64,000 nt of DNA, taken from contig QQVO01000005.1 of NCBI GenBank assembly GCA_003388505.1, positions 1 through 64,000 on the forward strand, in the 5' to 3' direction. Source of the DNA: Planctomycetota bacterium (GTDB taxonomy: Bacteria > Planctomycetota > Planctomycetia > Planctomycetales > Planctomycetaceae). The stretch's first letter is position 1; each line of letters opens with the position of its first letter. This document shows positions 17,806-26,451 of this stretch, piece after piece. The translations under genes and the position numbers were made by a program. The notes under the pieces were generated by a model, which was given only the letters and a program-made list of their open reading frames with translations, did not search any database and was not told the DNA's origin.

Positions 17806-19479
17806 ATGGACTACGAAAGCCAGCCATATCATGTGACCGCGGCGCTTGTCGAGTGGCTGCTCGTCATCGGCGCCGCCGCGTTGATCGCGCTGTTTGTGGG
17901 AGGGGTCGTCGCGCTGTTTCTCGCCGGTCGCCGGGCCCCGGCGCTCGTCTTCGCCGCTCTCAAACGCGGTTTCAGCGACTTGACAAGCCTGTCCGTCCGG
18001 CGGATCGGCGCCCTGGCCAGACTCACGATCCAGGAGTCGCTGTCTCGGCGCACCCTGTTGGTGCTGTTCGTTTTCGTTTCGCTCTTCGCCGCGGGCAATC
18101 TCTTCTTGCAGTCCCCCGGCCAGGACATGCCGGCGAAACCGTTCGTCAGCTTTGTCATGACCTCGATTCGCTGGGTGCTCATTCCGGTCGCCCTTCTCCT
18201 CTCCTGCTGGGGACTGCCGGCCGACATCAAGAGCCGTTCTCTGCACACGGTCGTCACCAAACCGGTCCATCGCAGCGAGATCGTCATCGGCCGGATGCTC
18301 GGCTACTCGCTGCTCACCTCGTTCATCCTGTTCGTGGTCGCTTTGCTCGGATTGATCTGGATCCAGCGAGTTGTGCCCGAACGATCAAAACCTCAATTGA
18401 CCGCCCGTGTTCCGGTCTACTGCGACCTCGAAGATTTCTTCTTCCTCGATCGGAACGGACAGACCGGCAAGGGACTCAACGTCGGCGACATGTGGGAGCA
18501 TCGTGGATTCATCGAGGGACAGACCAAGTCGCGCGCCGTCTGGATCTTCGAAGGAGTCGACGAATCCTACCTCAACGACGAGGGAGAACTGCGGATGGAA
18601 TACAGTTTCGAGGCCTTTCGCTCGCACAAGGGCCGCATCGACGAAGGAGTCCGCTTCCGCCTCCATCTCGTCAATGAGGAAAAAGGCCTGGACGTCCCGT
18701 ATCCGCAACGGGGAGCCGGACTCGAAGTGCAGGAATTCAGCGGCGAACGGGCCGCCCGAAAAGATCAGGAGAAGCCGATCATCGACATCCCTCGCGAACT
18801 TTCGCGGACGGTCGGCCTCGATGAAGACGGTTCAAAAGTCGACCTCTTCGATGATCTTGTGGAGGACGGCAAGCTCAGAATCGAACTCAGTTGTGAAGAC
18901 GACGGACAGTACATCGGTGCGGCCAATACCGACCTGTTCATCCGGCTCGCGGACAAACCGTTCGCCGTCGGATACTTCAAGGCCATCTTCGGGTTGTGGT
19001 TGATGGTTGTTCTCGTCTGCATCATCGGGACCACCGCCAGTTGCTTCCTCAAAGGCCCCGTCGCAACCCTGCTGACATTCGGACTCGTCATCCTCGGACA
19101 TCCGATGCGTTCCTACATGGAAAACCAGCTACAGCAACTGGACGAAAAAGGCAGAGTGCTGGGCGGAGGAATGCTGGAAGCCTGCTATCGGCTCGTGACA
19201 CAAATGAACGTCCAGTCGCCGCTTCCCGAAAACGACGCCACCCGCGTCATCCAGTATCTCGACACCCACATCTTCAACGGCCTGAAGATCGCTGAGTTTA
19301 TCATTCCCAACTTCAAACATTTCGACATGACCGTCTTCGTGGCGAACGGATTCGACGTGCCGTGGATGGACGCAGGGGCCGCCATCGTCCCCGCCATCCT
19401 CACGGTCCTCGGTTATCTCATTCCCTGTGTTATTCTCGGATATTTCAGTCTGCAACTGCGAGAGCTGGAGGCAAAATGA
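17806..19479 (+). CDS. ABC-2 type transporter permease
   Basis: A 557-residue membrane subunit. Residues 15-45 form one hydrophobic segment, then a basic loop leads to IGALARLTIQESLSRRTLLV, typical of ABC-2 permeases, and several more segments to ~195. A soluble, acidic domain of ~190 residues (~200-385) follows, probably outside the cytoplasm, and then the last segments, including LWLMVVLVCIIGTTASCFL and VLGYLIPCVILGYFSLQL. The large extracytoplasmic domain is unusual for a plain ABC-2 permease and may contact the third operon protein. Its stop codon overlaps the next start (ATGA). Confidence 0.9.
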   Translation: MDYESQPYHVTAALVEWLLVIGAAALIALFVGGVVALFLAGRRAPALVFAALKRGFSDLTSLSVRRIGALARLTIQESLSRRTLLVLFVFVSLFAAGNLFLQSPGQDMPAKPFVSFVMTSIRWVLIPVALLLSCWGLPADIKSRSLHTVVTKPVHRSEIVIGRMLGYSLLTSFILFVVALLGLIWIQRVVPERSKPQLTARVPVYCDLEDFFFLDRNGQTGKGLNVGDMWEHRGFIEGQTKSRAVWIFEGVDESYLNDEGELRMEYSFEAFRSHKGRIDEGVRFRLHLVNEEKGLDVPYPQRGAGLEVQEFSGERAARKDQEKPIIDIPRELSRTVGLDEDGSKVDLFDDLVEDGKLRIELSCEDDGQYIGAANTDLFIRLADKPFAVGYFKAIFGLWLMVVLVCIIGTTASCFLKGPVATLLTFGLVILGHPMRSYMENQLQQLDEKGRVLGGGMLEACYRLVTQMNVQSPLPENDATRVIQYLDTHIFNGLKIAEFIIPNFKHFDMTVFVANGFDVPWMDAGAAIVPAILTVLGYLIPCVILGYFSLQLRELEAK

Positions 19480-20849
19480 ACAATCTCACTTCATCACAAC
19501 GCAAGCTCGTTTACTTTGTCGGCATCGCCATTCTCGCCGTCCCGATCGTCTTTCTCGGACGACCCGCCGCCGAAGGCGGCCAGGGCGGGGGGATGATTGC
19601 GCAGTCCCGCCAGAAATACCGGTTGGGGGAAGTCAGCTTCGGCGAAGTCGACCCCGCCAGCGCGACAATGAATCTCGTTCTGCTCGGACTGCGCGGCGTC
19701 GCCGCCAATCTGCTCTGGATGGAGGCCGATGAACTGAAAGAAAAGAAACGCTGGTCGGAACTCAATTCGACCGTCGAATCGATCATCCGCCTGCAGCCGC
19801 ACTTCCAGTCCGTCTGGAAGTTCCAGGCCTGGAACCTGAGCTACAATGTCTCCGCCGAATGCGATGCGGTGGAAGACCGCTACTTCTGGGTCAAGAAGGG
19901 CATCAAGTTCCTGGAACGCGGCGTCGCGCGGAACGAGCGCGTGCCCGAGATGCGGCACGACCTCGGCGACTTCTATGGAAAGAAACTCGGTCGGTCCGAC
20001 GAAAGAAGGGAATTCCGCGAATTCTTCCTTGTCGACCCCGACACCGAACGCTGGGAAGGCGGACCCGACACCGAGATCAATCCCGACCGGCTCGACAACT
20101 ACCTCGTCGCCAAACAGAAGTACGAAGCAGCCAACGAGGTCTACCGCTTGCCCGGCGTCGAGCAGCACAAAATGGGCGAACCGCTTTTCGTCATGTATCC
20201 CTATCGTTCACAGATGGATTACGCCTCGGCCCGTCAGGACGAGAACAAGTTCGGCGACGTCACCCGCGAGGCGTGGGCCGAAAGTTACCGAGGGTGGACG
20301 CAGGAGTACGGGCAAACCGATTTTCCGACGCCCGGCGGCGTCATCCGGTTTGAATGGACCCACGACGAGTTGGAGAGAAAAGGCGAAGAGGAGGGTTACA
20401 GCCTCGACTTCAAAATCTACTGGCAGGGCCGCTACGAGGACATGGTCAACTATCGCTACTGGAAACTTCGCGCTAGCGTCGAACGCACGCCCGAACTGGC
20501 CGCCGCACGGAAAGCCTTTGCGGACGGCAGAGTCCAGTTCCGTGAAGAGCAGGACATGTTCGCGGCCCGCGACACGTTTTATGACGGCCTCGAAAAGCTC
20601 CAGACCGTGATCGACAACCCCGAATATCGCCGTGAGGACGGTTCCAGCAGACTTCTCTCCGACGAAGCCGATCTCGTCGAAGACGCCCTCAAGGCCATTA
20701 TTATCTGGCGCCACATCCTCCAGGACGTTCTCGGCCAACCGATTCCAGACGAGTTTCCGATGGATGAAGTCTGGGTCGACCCCCAGTATGAAGGCCTTCG
20801 CGCCAGCTTGCTCGAAGAATTCCAGCGGTGGCAGGGTTCGGGCATTTGA
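19476..20849 (+). CDS. Membrane-anchored protein of the ABC operon, helical-repeat-like
   Basis: A 457-residue protein starting at ATG 19476, which overlaps the permease stop by 4 bp and follows a GGAGG ribosome binding site. One N-terminal hydrophobic segment (VYFVGIAILAVPIVFLGRP) anchors a large soluble domain rich in Trp, Tyr and charged residues. Residues ~70-160 look like TPR-type helices (SIIRLQPHFQSVWKFQAWNL). I do not recognise a named family. Tight translational coupling to the permease implies it is a stoichiometric partner of the transporter, perhaps a periplasmic adaptor. Function is inferred from position only. Confidence 0.82.
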   Translation: MNNLTSSQRKLVYFVGIAILAVPIVFLGRPAAEGGQGGGMIAQSRQKYRLGEVSFGEVDPASATMNLVLLGLRGVAANLLWMEADELKEKKRWSELNSTVESIIRLQPHFQSVWKFQAWNLSYNVSAECDAVEDRYFWVKKGIKFLERGVARNERVPEMRHDLGDFYGKKLGRSDERREFREFFLVDPDTERWEGGPDTEINPDRLDNYLVAKQKYEAANEVYRLPGVEQHKMGEPLFVMYPYRSQMDYASARQDENKFGDVTREAWAESYRGWTQEYGQTDFPTPGGVIRFEWTHDELERKGEEEGYSLDFKIYWQGRYEDMVNYRYWKLRASVERTPELAAARKAFADGRVQFREEQDMFAARDTFYDGLEKLQTVIDNPEYRREDGSSRLLSDEADLVEDALKAIIIWRHILQDVLGQPIPDEFPMDEVWVDPQYEGLRASLLEEFQRWQGSGI

Positions 20850-21028
20850 CCGGCTGACACAGAGCGGCGCGGACCGATTCAACAGTCGCACTGCGCGCCC
20901 CGCAACCGTTGGCATCGAGCCAACGTTGAGCTGCGGCCGCGCCACTATCTCCACTCGAGCCGCGCAAGCCCCGTAAGGGGAATGAGTTGCGAGCACAATC
21001 CGCGGTGAGAACCACCGCCGGACCCTTA

Positions 21029-21058
21029 TTGACTCTCCGTCGATCTCGCCCCTATAAT
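21029..21058 (+). promoter_or_regulatory. Sigma70-type promoter for the LptD-like gene
   Basis: The -35 box TTGACT (21029-21034) and a perfect -10 box TATAAT (21053-21058) are separated by 18 nt. Transcription would start near 21065, giving a leader of about 265 nt before the GTG at 21330. This is the clearest promoter in the window. Confidence 0.7.
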
Positions 21059-21284
21059 CCGCCCCCTTTCGCGAATCGGCCGCCCGGATTCGTTCTCCGC
21101 TGCGGTCCTCCGGTCCGTCTCGACGTATCGGCCCGGCCCCATCCTTCGCGACGCAACATCAAGCACACCTTGCCGTTTTGTCAGCTTCACCGCCCCTGAA
21201 CTCATCAGGGTCCGCGGCCGCTCGTCGTACCACGTTCCCCTCCAAGACATTCCCACGCCATTGACCGCCTTGAGGCGCAAACGG

Positions 21285-21309
21285 AGCCGCTGACGCCCGT
21301 CAGCCGGCT
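21285..21309 (+). promoter_or_regulatory. Hairpin just upstream of the LptD-like start codon
   Basis: A 10-bp stem with one bulged base (AGCC-GCTGAC / GTCAGC-C-GGCT) and loop GCCC sits 20 nt before the GTG start and just ahead of the purine-rich GAGAGAG that would serve as ribosome binding site. It is not followed by a T-tract, so it is not a terminator. A role in translation control is possible but unproven. Confidence 0.35.
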
Positions 21310-21329
21310 TCCCGATTGAGAGAGACTGA

Positions 21330-24300
21330 GTGTCGCTTCCGAAGTCCACGCGCTTTCGAGTGACGCGGATCGGAGTGTTGGTTTGCCTGTTCGCGGCGAC
21401 CACACGACCGACGTGCGCCCAGTTGCGCGTTGTCGACGATCCTCCCTTGACGGTCGCGCAGGATGAATCGCTGCCGGTCGAAACCGCCGCCCCGGCCGAA
21501 ACCGACCCGATCGCCGTCTCCGCCCAGTTTGTCCAGAAGTGGCAGGCGGATGACGGCGTCGAAACTCTCTTGCTGAGAGGCCGTTGCAGCGTCCTCCAGG
21601 GAGACATGACGCTGACGGCTCGGCAGATGGTCATCTGGCGCTCCCCTCCCGTACAGGCCGGCCGCACCGAGCGCTTGACGGTCTACATGGAGGGAGAGGC
21701 CCGCATCGCGTGGCCGTATCGCAGCGATCAGCAGCACTCGATGTTTCTCAAGCTGGAAACCGCCTCGGGCGTCAGCCTGCCTGAGACCTCCCGGCAGATC
21801 TCAGGGGCAAGCGATCCCCTCTTTCTGCGGGCCGCAGCAAGACAGCAGGAAACGCACCGCACGGCGCTCCAGCCCACACAGTACATCGTGCCTGCCCAGT
21901 CCGAGGGCCCGCTCCTCACGCCCACCCCGGGGCTCCAGCCCATTCCGTTGCAGCGGCACGTCTCAGTCAACCCCCGCTACCTCGGCCAACGCCTGACGGT
22001 CGATACCAGCGTCTCCGACTCCGTCCCCCCCGAACTGATTATCACCCTCACCCGAGGCGTCAACATCGTCGTCGACAATGTCCCCGTCATGGTCAACGGG
22101 GCGACCGTGCTGACGACGATCGACCTCACCGCCGACAGCGCCGTGATCTGGACCGACGCACAGCGGGTCGACGACTTCGCAACCGGCCTCAACTTCAACG
22201 TCGACGCGAATACGCCGCTCCAGGTCTATCTGGAGGGAAACATCATCGTCCGCCAGGGACTCAGCGAGGCCCGCGCCACGCACGCGTTCTACAACGTGGG
22301 GGAACGTCGCGGACTCCTCATGAACGCCGAAGTCCGCGCATTCGTGCCGCAGCTCCAGTCCTTCCTGCGGGTCCGCGCGCAACAGGTGCGGCAATTGTCG
22401 GAATCAAGCCTGCACGCCCGCAACGCCTGGGTCACAACCAGCCAACTGGGGCAACCCGGCTTCCGCCTCGAAGCCAGCGACATCTATCTTGAAGAACGCC
22501 CCCGCCCGGACGGACCGGCGTTCAACCCCTTCACGGGCCAGGCCGAAGCCAGCGACCTGTGGGTCACCAGCCTCAACAACCGCCTCTACATTGAGAACAC
22601 CCCGGTCTTCTACGCCCCCTACCTCTCCGCCCCCGCCGAGGATCCGCAGGTTCCGCTCCGCAGGCTGAAATTCGGTTACGACGGCATCTTCGGCCTCTCC
22701 GTCCAGTCAATCTGGAACCTCGAAGGACTCTTCGGTCTCGAACTCCCGCAGGGCGTCGACTGGAATCTGCAACTCGACGGGTTCTCCGAGCGCGGCCCCG
22801 CCGTCGGAACGCTCGTCGACTACGACTTCGAAGCCGCCCTCATCGGCGCGCCGGCTCATCACGAAGGATTCGGAAACCTTTACTACCTCCACGACGGCGG
22901 ACGCGACAATCTCGGCCTCGGCCGCAGAAATCTCGCCGTTCCCGACGAAAACCGGGGCCGAGCGCTCTGGAGGCATCGGACCGACGTCGCCAACGGGAGT
23001 TGGCTCACCGCCGAACTCGGATTCCTCAGCGACCGCAACTTCCTGGAACAGTACTACGAACGCGATTGGGACACCGGAAAAGACTACGAAACGCTCGTCG
23101 GACTCAACCACCAGTACGACAACCTGACGATCTCCGGCCTCGTCCGTGGACGGCTGAACGACTTCTCCAACCAGACCAACTGGCTTCCCAAGCTCGATCT
23201 CACCATTCTCGGCGAACCTCTCCTCAACAACTGGCTCACGTGGAGTTCCCACTCATCGATCGGTTATGGACACATCCGGCCGGCCGAACCGCCCTCCGAC
23301 CCGTCCGATCCCTTCACGCCGATTATCGATCCCAACAGCGGCTTGCCGATCTTCCCCAACGTCAACGGCACGGTCGCCATGACTCGCCACGAACTCAACC
23401 TGCCGCTCAACGTCGGTCCCGTCAACATCGTCCCCTACGTGCTCGGAGAAGCCGCGCACTGGCAGGAGGACATCACCGGCGGAGAACTCACCCGCCTGTA
23501 CGGGAGCGCCGGCGTCAAAGGCAGCGTGATGGCGTGGACCGTCCGCCCCGACATCCGCAATTCGATTCTCGGGCTGAACGGACTCGCCCACAAGATGATC
23601 TTCGACTTCGACTACTACTACGCCAACTCCGACGAACCTCTCTCCACGATCGCGCAGTACAACGAGTTCGACGACAACGCCCAGGAAAGGTTCCGGGAGC
23701 GTTTCATTCTGCTCGAGTACGGGGGCGTTCTCCCCGCGATGTTCGACCCCCGCTTCTACGCCGTCCGCTCGGGAGCGGGCCGAAACGTCACCGCACCGTA
23801 TCACGAACTCGTCGACGACATGCAGGTTCTCAATCTCGGCTGGCGGCACCGGTGGCAGACCAAAGTCGGGCCGCCCGCCCGGCCGCGCATCAAGGACTGG
23901 ATGACGCTCGATCTCGAAGCCAGCTTTTTCCCCGACGCCGATCGAGACAACTTCGGAGAGGACTTCGGACTGCTCGGCGGCCGATACAACTGGTACGTCG
24001 GAGAACGCACCGTCCTTCTCGCCGATGCCCTGTACGACGTCTTCAACGGAGGCCAGGAACTGTGGAGCGTCGGCATCCTCAGCCAGCGCAGCACCCGCGG
24101 CAGCATCTACCTCGGATTCCGGCAGATCAGTGTGGGACCGATCGACAGCCAGTTGATCGCCGCCAGTTACAGCTACGCCATGAGTCCCAAATGGGTCTCC
24201 ACGTTTGGAACGTCCTTCGACGTTGCCGAAGGCCGGGATCGCGGCCAGTCGTTCACCATCTCCAGGATCGGCGAATACGCGCTGCTTCACTTCGGCTTCG

Positions 24301-24410
24301 GATACGACCACAGCCGGAACAACGTCGGGATCGGCCTCTCCATCGAGCCGCGCCTCGGCGGATACGGCCCCGGTTCAACCCAACTCAGCTCCCTCCTGGG
24401 AATCCAATAG
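21330..24410 (+). CDS. LptD/OstA-like outer-membrane protein
   Basis: A 1026-residue exported protein starting at GTG 21330, with a signal peptide (RIGVLVCLFAATTRPTCAQ). The N-terminal half contains OstA/LptA-like beta-jellyroll segments (LLLRGRCSVLQGDMTLTARQ and QVYLEGNIIVRQGLSEARAT). Residues from ~400 to the end have the alternating pattern of a large outer-membrane barrel (RLKFGYDGIFGLSVQSIWNL, NWYVGERTVLLADALYDVFN). This fits LptD, which inserts lipopolysaccharide into the outer leaflet, but it is longer than the usual ~780 residues and carries an extra N-terminal region. No paired LptE gene is next to it. It has its own promoter, and a diacylglycerol-kinase-like gene follows 70 bp later. 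Confidence 0.8.
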   Translation: MSLPKSTRFRVTRIGVLVCLFAATTRPTCAQLRVVDDPPLTVAQDESLPVETAAPAETDPIAVSAQFVQKWQADDGVETLLLRGRCSVLQGDMTLTARQMVIWRSPPVQAGRTERLTVYMEGEARIAWPYRSDQQHSMFLKLETASGVSLPETSRQISGASDPLFLRAAARQQETHRTALQPTQYIVPAQSEGPLLTPTPGLQPIPLQRHVSVNPRYLGQRLTVDTSVSDSVPPELIITLTRGVNIVVDNVPVMVNGATVLTTIDLTADSAVIWTDAQRVDDFATGLNFNVDANTPLQVYLEGNIIVRQGLSEARATHAFYNVGERRGLLMNAEVRAFVPQLQSFLRVRAQQVRQLSESSLHARNAWVTTSQLGQPGFRLEASDIYLEERPRPDGPAFNPFTGQAEASDLWVTSLNNRLYIENTPVFYAPYLSAPAEDPQVPLRRLKFGYDGIFGLSVQSIWNLEGLFGLELPQGVDWNLQLDGFSERGPAVGTLVDYDFEAALIGAPAHHEGFGNLYYLHDGGRDNLGLGRRNLAVPDENRGRALWRHRTDVANGSWLTAELGFLSDRNFLEQYYERDWDTGKDYETLVGLNHQYDNLTISGLVRGRLNDFSNQTNWLPKLDLTILGEPLLNNWLTWSSHSSIGYGHIRPAEPPSDPSDPFTPIIDPNSGLPIFPNVNGTVAMTRHELNLPLNVGPVNIVPYVLGEAAHWQEDITGGELTRLYGSAGVKGSVMAWTVRPDIRNSILGLNGLAHKMIFDFDYYYANSDEPLSTIAQYNEFDDNAQERFRERFILLEYGGVLPAMFDPRFYAVRSGAGRNVTAPYHELVDDMQVLNLGWRHRWQTKVGPPARPRIKDWMTLDLEASFFPDADRDNFGEDFGLLGGRYNWYVGERTVLLADALYDVFNGGQELWSVGILSQRSTRGSIYLGFRQISVGPIDSQLIAASYSYAMSPKWVSTFGTSFDVAEGRDRGQSFTISRIGEYALLHFGFGYDHSRNNVGIGLSIEPRLGGYGPGSTQLSSLLGIQ

Positions 24411-24480
24411 CAGCCTGACGTCGCCCTACTCTTCGCAACTGCTTCCCCTCCAACCCAGGACAATTTGAGGACGCACCCGA

Positions 24481-24948
24481 GTGGCCTCGACGACACAACA
24501 ACACGAACCCCCAGTCACCGCCTCGCGAACGATCGACCGCCCCCGCGTTCCCGCGGACACCGCACGGGCGCGCGAGTCCTCCGCGCGTCGCTCGGCCTGG
24601 CGCGAAAGACTCGTCGAAGCCGAAGGCGGATTGCGGCTCGGCATCCGCGCTGACGGAACGCTGTTTGTCCATCTCTTTATCGTCTGCGGCATCGTCGCCG
24701 CCGGCCTGGTCCTGGGCCTGAACGTGACCCAGTGGGCGATCACCATCCTCGCAATCACCGTCGTCCTCTCCGCCGAGATCTTCAACCAGATGCTCCGCGT
24801 CCTCTGTGGTCAATTCGGCCGGCATTTGCCGTCCGAACTGCGCGACACCGCCAAGATCGGCACCACGGCCGTCGTCACCGCCAGCATCGGCGCCGTCGTG
24901 GCGTTGACCCTCGTCTTCGGTCAATGCGTCGCGCGCCTCATCGGCTGA
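24481..24948 (+). CDS. Diacylglycerol kinase-like membrane protein (DgkA family)
   Basis: A 155-residue protein starting at GTG. Residues 1-65 are a hydrophilic Arg-rich extension; then come three hydrophobic segments. The core LSAEIFNQMLRVLCGQFGRH aligns with the prokaryotic diacylglycerol/undecaprenol kinase signature (Glu-x-x-Asn in the second segment), and LRDTAKIGTTAVVTASIGAV matches the third segment. The conserved Asp of typical DgkA proteins in the first part of the signature is not evident, so activity is uncertain. The family recycles diacylglycerol or phosphorylates undecaprenol for envelope glycan synthesis. It follows the LptD-like gene, in keeping with an envelope role. Confidence 0.72.
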   Translation: MASTTQQHEPPVTASRTIDRPRVPADTARARESSARRSAWRERLVEAEGGLRLGIRADGTLFVHLFIVCGIVAAGLVLGLNVTQWAITILAITVVLSAEIFNQMLRVLCGQFGRHLPSELRDTAKIGTTAVVTASIGAVVALTLVFGQCVARLIG

Positions 24949-25318
24949 GGTGAGCGCCGGCGAAATCGCATCATCGCCTCCCGAAACGCGGCGCCCCCGT
25001 GCTACTAACGTGCAGAATCTTGTTGTCCTGCGCAAATTCTTGCGTTTGCCCGTAGCGTACGCTGCCAGCGTGCGTCAACCACCTCTGCGATCAACGGGAC
25101 GCACGCAAGGCTGCGTGCGCTACGGGGTTGGGTTGCGGGCGACGCCTGCGCTGGGCTCTCACACACCTGCCGCTCGTAACTGGTTGGGCTGAGGCAAGAC
25201 TGCGCGCGTCATATGGGAGTGCAACAGACACCCCCGTGTCGCTAAGATCAGAAGGAGACCCGCAAGCAATCCCGACGCACACAGCGTCGTCCACCCCGCA
25301 CCGTTTCAGGAGCACGGC
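24949..25318. other. 370-bp intergenic region holding a REP-like repeat
   Basis: No gene is recognised. The central 144 bp (25005-25148) are copy A of the double-hairpin repeat. A purine-rich TTTCAGGAGCACGGC just before 25319 is the ribosome binding site of the MoxR gene. No promoter could be assigned. Confidence 0.5.
25005..25148 (+). repeat. REP-like double-hairpin repeat, copy A
   Basis: A 144-bp unit that recurs in reverse complement at 50788-50931. Its core (25051-25124) starts CGTAGCG and ends CGCTACG, which can pair. Inside are two hairpins: one around CGCTGCCAGCG (copy B and the 36.56-kb fragment have the fuller CGCACGCTGCCAGCGTGCG form) and GCACGC-AAGGCT-GCGTGC. The outer pairing gives a three-way junction. 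Flanks shared by both copies are AACGTGCAG, CTGCGCAA and TTGGGTTGCGGGCGACGCCT. No RAYT-type transposase is in the window. Confidence 0.85.
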
Positions 25319-26389
25319 GTGACCGATCCGACCACGAATCCCGAGCAGACGGAGATCGACGTCGAGTCGGTCCAGCGTCTGCAGGAAGCCGGTCAACGGA
25401 TCGCGACGGAATTGCACCAGGTCATCGTCGGACAGGACGCCGTCGTCCGGGAACTCGTCATCTCGCTGCTGACGGGCGGCCACTGCCTGCTGGTCGGCGT
25501 CCCCGGTCTCGCCAAGACGCTCATGGTCCGCTCACTGGCCGACACGCTCGGGCTCACATTCAGCCGCGTCCAGTTTACCCCCGATCTGATGCCGGCCGAC
25601 ATCATCGGCACCGAGGTGATTCAGGAGGACCGCTCGACCGGCGTCCGCGAACTCAAATTCCTGAAAGGCCCCGTCTTCGCCAACGTCGTCCTCGCTGACG
25701 AGATCAACCGCACTCCGCCGAAAACGCAGGCCGCCCTGCTCGAAGCGATGCAGGAGCATCAGATCACCGTGGGCGGACAGAGGCACCTGCTGCCCAAACC
25801 GTTCTTCGTGCTGGCCACCCAGAATCCGATCGAACAGGAGGGAACCTATCCGCTCCCCGAGGCGCAGCAGGACCGGTTCATGCTCCAGGTGCGGATCGAC
25901 TACCCCACCGAAGACGAAGAATTCCAGATCGTCCGTCAGACAACCACCGGGGCCCGCACCCAGGTCCGCCAGGTCGTCTCACAAGACGAATTGCTCGATC
26001 AACAGCGCACGGTCCGCGCCATCCCGGCGGCCGATCATGTCATCCGGTATGCGCTCGCCGTCGTCCGCTTGACCCGCAAAGACCAGGGCGACATCCCCGA
26101 CTTTGTGGAACAGTACGTCAGTTGGGGCGCCGGCCCGAGGGCCAGCCAGAATCTGATCTTGGGCGCCAAAGCCAACGCCGCCCTCGAAGGCCGTGAGTTC
26201 GCCTCAACCGATGACGTCCGCCAGGTCGCGCCGGCTGTCCTCCGACATCGCATCATTACCAACTTCAACGCCGAGGCCGACGGCGTCTCCCCCGACGAGA
26301 TCGTCCGCCGGCTTATCGAAACCGTCCCCCCCGACGGTTCGGAGGCGGCCCACTCAGGCAGGCTGTCCCGCATGTTCAGGTCAGCCTGA
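25319..26389 (+). CDS. MoxR family AAA+ ATPase
   Basis: A 356-residue AAA+ protein starting at GTG 25319 behind an AGGAG ribosome binding site. Walker A is GVPGLAKT, Walker B is NVVLADEINRTPPKTQAALL, and sensor 1 is LATQNPIEQEGTYPLPEAQQ, all typical of MoxR. MoxR proteins act as chaperones that mature or activate partner complexes, usually with von Willebrand factor A proteins. The DUF58 gene 62 bp downstream is the standard partner. The other members often found with it (VWA membrane proteins, transglutaminase) are absent here, so this is a minimal two-gene module. Confidence 0.95.
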   Translation: MTDPTTNPEQTEIDVESVQRLQEAGQRIATELHQVIVGQDAVVRELVISLLTGGHCLLVGVPGLAKTLMVRSLADTLGLTFSRVQFTPDLMPADIIGTEVIQEDRSTGVRELKFLKGPVFANVVLADEINRTPPKTQAALLEAMQEHQITVGGQRHLLPKPFFVLATQNPIEQEGTYPLPEAQQDRFMLQVRIDYPTEDEEFQIVRQTTTGARTQVRQVVSQDELLDQQRTVRAIPAADHVIRYALAVVRLTRKDQGDIPDFVEQYVSWGAGPRASQNLILGAKANAALEGREFASTDDVRQVAPAVLRHRIITNFNAEADGVSPDEIVRRLIETVPPDGSEAAHSGRLSRMFRSA

Positions 26390-26451
26390 ATCGCGTTCCC
26401 GGACCCCGTCTCTCTCCCAACCGGCCCGCCCCGGGTCTCTGACACTCCCGC

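Larger units (their letters stand above)
20850..21329. other. 480-bp intergenic region with promoter and leader hairpins
   Basis: No gene is seen. After the ABC operon stop there is a small inverted repeat (CGTTGGC/GCCAACG, 20907-20925) without a T-tract, so it is at best a weak terminator. Further on are a clear sigma70-type promoter (21029-21058) and a leader of about 265 nt that includes a bulged hairpin (21285-21309) just before the next start codon. Confidence 0.55.
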
